64,000 nt of DNA from Candidatus Poribacteria bacterium (lineage in GTDB: Bacteria; Poribacteria; WGA-4E; JAJDTR01), in contig JAPPIK010000056.1 in assembly GCA_028820655.1 (NCBI GenBank), positions 151,880 to 215,879 of the forward strand. The letters are read 5' to 3'. Positions within the stretch are counted from its first letter, which is position 1. The number at the start of each line of letters is the position of its first letter. The notes under the pieces were generated by a model. That model ran no database searches. It was not told the origin of the DNA and saw only the letters and a program-made list of their open reading frames with translations. Shown piece after piece: positions 62,791-64,000 of the stretch. The position numbers and the translations under genes are program-made.

Positions 62791-64000
62791 CTAAGCAGTT
62801 TGTAGTTCCCGTATGCCGTCAAGCAGGACACGAGTGGCAACGCAATCATCGTGGTTGTATTCCAAGATTCGCTTTCTGATGGTCTCATCTTTAGCCTTAG
62901 TCCAACGATCAAACCACTCGATTGAATTGGCGCCCGATGGGTGAGGGTCACGCCAGTTGAAGCCTAAGTACGTTGCTAAGGTCTTTAGCGAATAATCTCG
63001 GGTGGGCCACTCGGTCACCTTTCTTACGACGTCAGTGAAAAGGTCGACCGAATCGATAGAATGAAAGAGGCTTTCAATGTCATCCGAAGTGCATACGGAC
63101 GGATATTTTTCTTGCAACCTACGCCAGACGGTTCGCTCATAATGTGAATAATAGTAAACGGCGCAAGGCCTCCTGTCGCTAATATAAGTCCACGCTTCGG
63201 TGAAGGCACGTTCTTCTTCCTCTTGGTTAACCGCATTTGCAAAAAATGCATTGTAACGCTCGGTAGCACTATCACCGCCGCGGCGTTCGACAAATCCGTG
63301 AAGATAACAGAAGTCTCGCATAGGATCGACTTCAATGTCGAAAAACAGTTCAATCTCAGAGCTAGGAAAACTGACAGGCGCCTTCAGGTACGGGCTCGCC
63401 CCTTCGGTCTTTACGAGTTTCGCGCGTTCGTGTAACTTCAGTAGCGTACTGGGGCCGATTCCTGGAAATACTGTCTTCTTGCCAGACATGAATCCTCCAA
63501 TCTCTGCTACAGCCAAGTCTGATACTGTTGGAATGCGGTCAACCATCGCATCGCGTTTCGCACGTCCAAGATCGAAAATTAGGGTTAGATCATCCGATCT
63601 TTCGAGATTGGAGAGGCAAAACGAGTACCAATGACAATCTTTACAGCCGCTGCAATAGGCGGGAATCGTTTGATATTCCTGCGCCACGATTTGCCGCACC
63701 CGCATCAGTGTGTCCTGATAGACTTCCCACATTGTCCAAGGGGATTGCTTGCCGTGCTGTTCGTCAAGGTCGTAGGTAACCTCGTTCCCGTGTATGTCCC
63801 ACACGAAGGGCCGCCGTGAATTGGATAGTCTTAAGCGTTCAAGAATGTCGGTATAGAGTGCGAGTTGTACCCCGTAGTGCTTTTTGGGCTTGCCGTCATC
63901 GCCTTCCTCGCCCGCGCCAGACTTGATATCCCCCGCCAGGTAGCCGTCTCCCTCACGGCGCAATAGATCTGGTTCACCCAACAGGTCGTCTGCAGTAACG
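62791..64000 (-). CDS. TM0106-family RecB-like nuclease (5' end outside the window)
   Basis: The frame stays open to the right edge, so the start is missing; about 403 codons are seen. The nuclease part has GEPDLLRREGDGYLAGDIKSG (PD...D-x-K pattern) and a cysteine cluster YCSGCKDCHWYSFC that may hold an Fe-S cluster, as in Cas4/AddB-like nucleases. A C-terminal RNase H-like domain follows (IELFFDIEVDPMRDFCYLHGFV, ending EYNHDDCVATRVLLDGIREL). This is the layout of the TM0106/TIGR03491 group. It precedes the helicase gene by 201 bp on the same strand and probably belongs to the island. The substrate would be DNA, inferred from the fold. Confidence 0.88.
   Translation of the reverse strand, partial: VTADDLLGEPDLLRREGDGYLAGDIKSGAGEEGDDGKPKKHYGVQLALYTDILERLRLSNSRRPFVWDIHGNEVTYDLDEQHGKQSPWTMWEVYQDTLMRVRQIVAQEYQTIPAYCSGCKDCHWYSFCLSNLERSDDLTLIFDLGRAKRDAMVDRIPTVSDLAVAEIGGFMSGKKTVFPGIGPSTLLKLHERAKLVKTEGASPYLKAPVSFPSSEIELFFDIEVDPMRDFCYLHGFVERRGGDSATERYNAFFANAVNQEEEERAFTEAWTYISDRRPCAVYYYSHYERTVWRRLQEKYPSVCTSDDIESLFHSIDSVDLFTDVVRKVTEWPTRDYSLKTLATYLGFNWRDPHPSGANSIEWFDRWTKAKDETIRKRILEYNHDDCVATRVLLDGIRELQTA

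Overview
The window looks like chromosome from a Gram-negative bacterium resembling Candidatus Poribacteria. Evidence: a cell-surface protein with an N-Y-P-N-P-F-N-P-E-T-W-I-P-Y type C-terminal sorting domain and dockerin repeats (14428-15726), a PorV/PorQ-like outer-membrane protein, a phytanoyl-CoA dioxygenase, an 11-haem cytochrome, an Omp85-type barrel and many lineage-style hypothetical genes. The taxon is inferred from style and would need a marker-gene tree.

Layout. 1-6.3 kb (minus strand): the N-terminal half of a sensor histidine kinase cut by the window edge, a GNAT acetyltransferase, a PhyH dioxygenase and mutS. 6.3-11.1 kb: a strong promoter followed by a foldable RNA candidate, a flippase-like membrane protein, a decayed outer-membrane gene, and 2.6 kb with no gene but several repeat families. 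11.1-15.8 kb: envelope genes (SLBB export protein, PorV-like protein, thioredoxin-fold protein, sorting-domain protein). 15.9-19.9 kb: a translation block, tRNA-Thr, rpmG, tRNA-Trp, secE, nusG, rplK, rplA, an L10 leader with attenuator, rplJ and rplL, closed by a strong terminator without the usual rpoB behind it. 19.9-32.1 kb: membrane proteins, hemE, a metallo-beta-lactamase/TPR protein, a dienelactone hydrolase, the multihaem cytochrome, a prenyltransferase-like repeat protein, fur, ogt and a GcvT/YgfZ protein. 32.3-45.9 kb: a 1212-residue DUF4097-like/CBM9-like/POTRA/Omp85 fusion, a helicase-associated protein, two paralogous small membrane proteins, an amidase, an exported protein-isoaspartate methyltransferase, a GSA-type aminotransferase, a HEAT protein and a quinone oxidoreductase.

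46-64 kb is a defence island, entirely on the minus strand. In transcription order it holds a TM0106-type RecB-like nuclease (open at the right edge), an HTH-SNF2 helicase-DUF3883 protein, a small DUF4177-like protein, a calcineurin-type phosphoesterase with a helical tail, an Hsp90-like GHKL ATPase, a DUF1156 adenine methylase, then a REP/RAYT unit and a RelE-type toxin-antitoxin pair, and finally a DUF499 ATPase. The methylase, helicase and DUF499 genes are largely GC-rich, unlike the rest of the window. The ATPase gene and the catalytic centre of the methylase are AT-richer. This suggests an imported modification/defence system of mosaic origin carrying an unusual ATPase-phosphoesterase pair.

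Small mobile sequences are spread through the window: a 'GATCAAGCGAGTGGATAGCG' intergenic repeat, a ~100-bp inverted-repeat element that supplies the 3' end of the toxin gene, and REP palindromes around a RAYT transposase.
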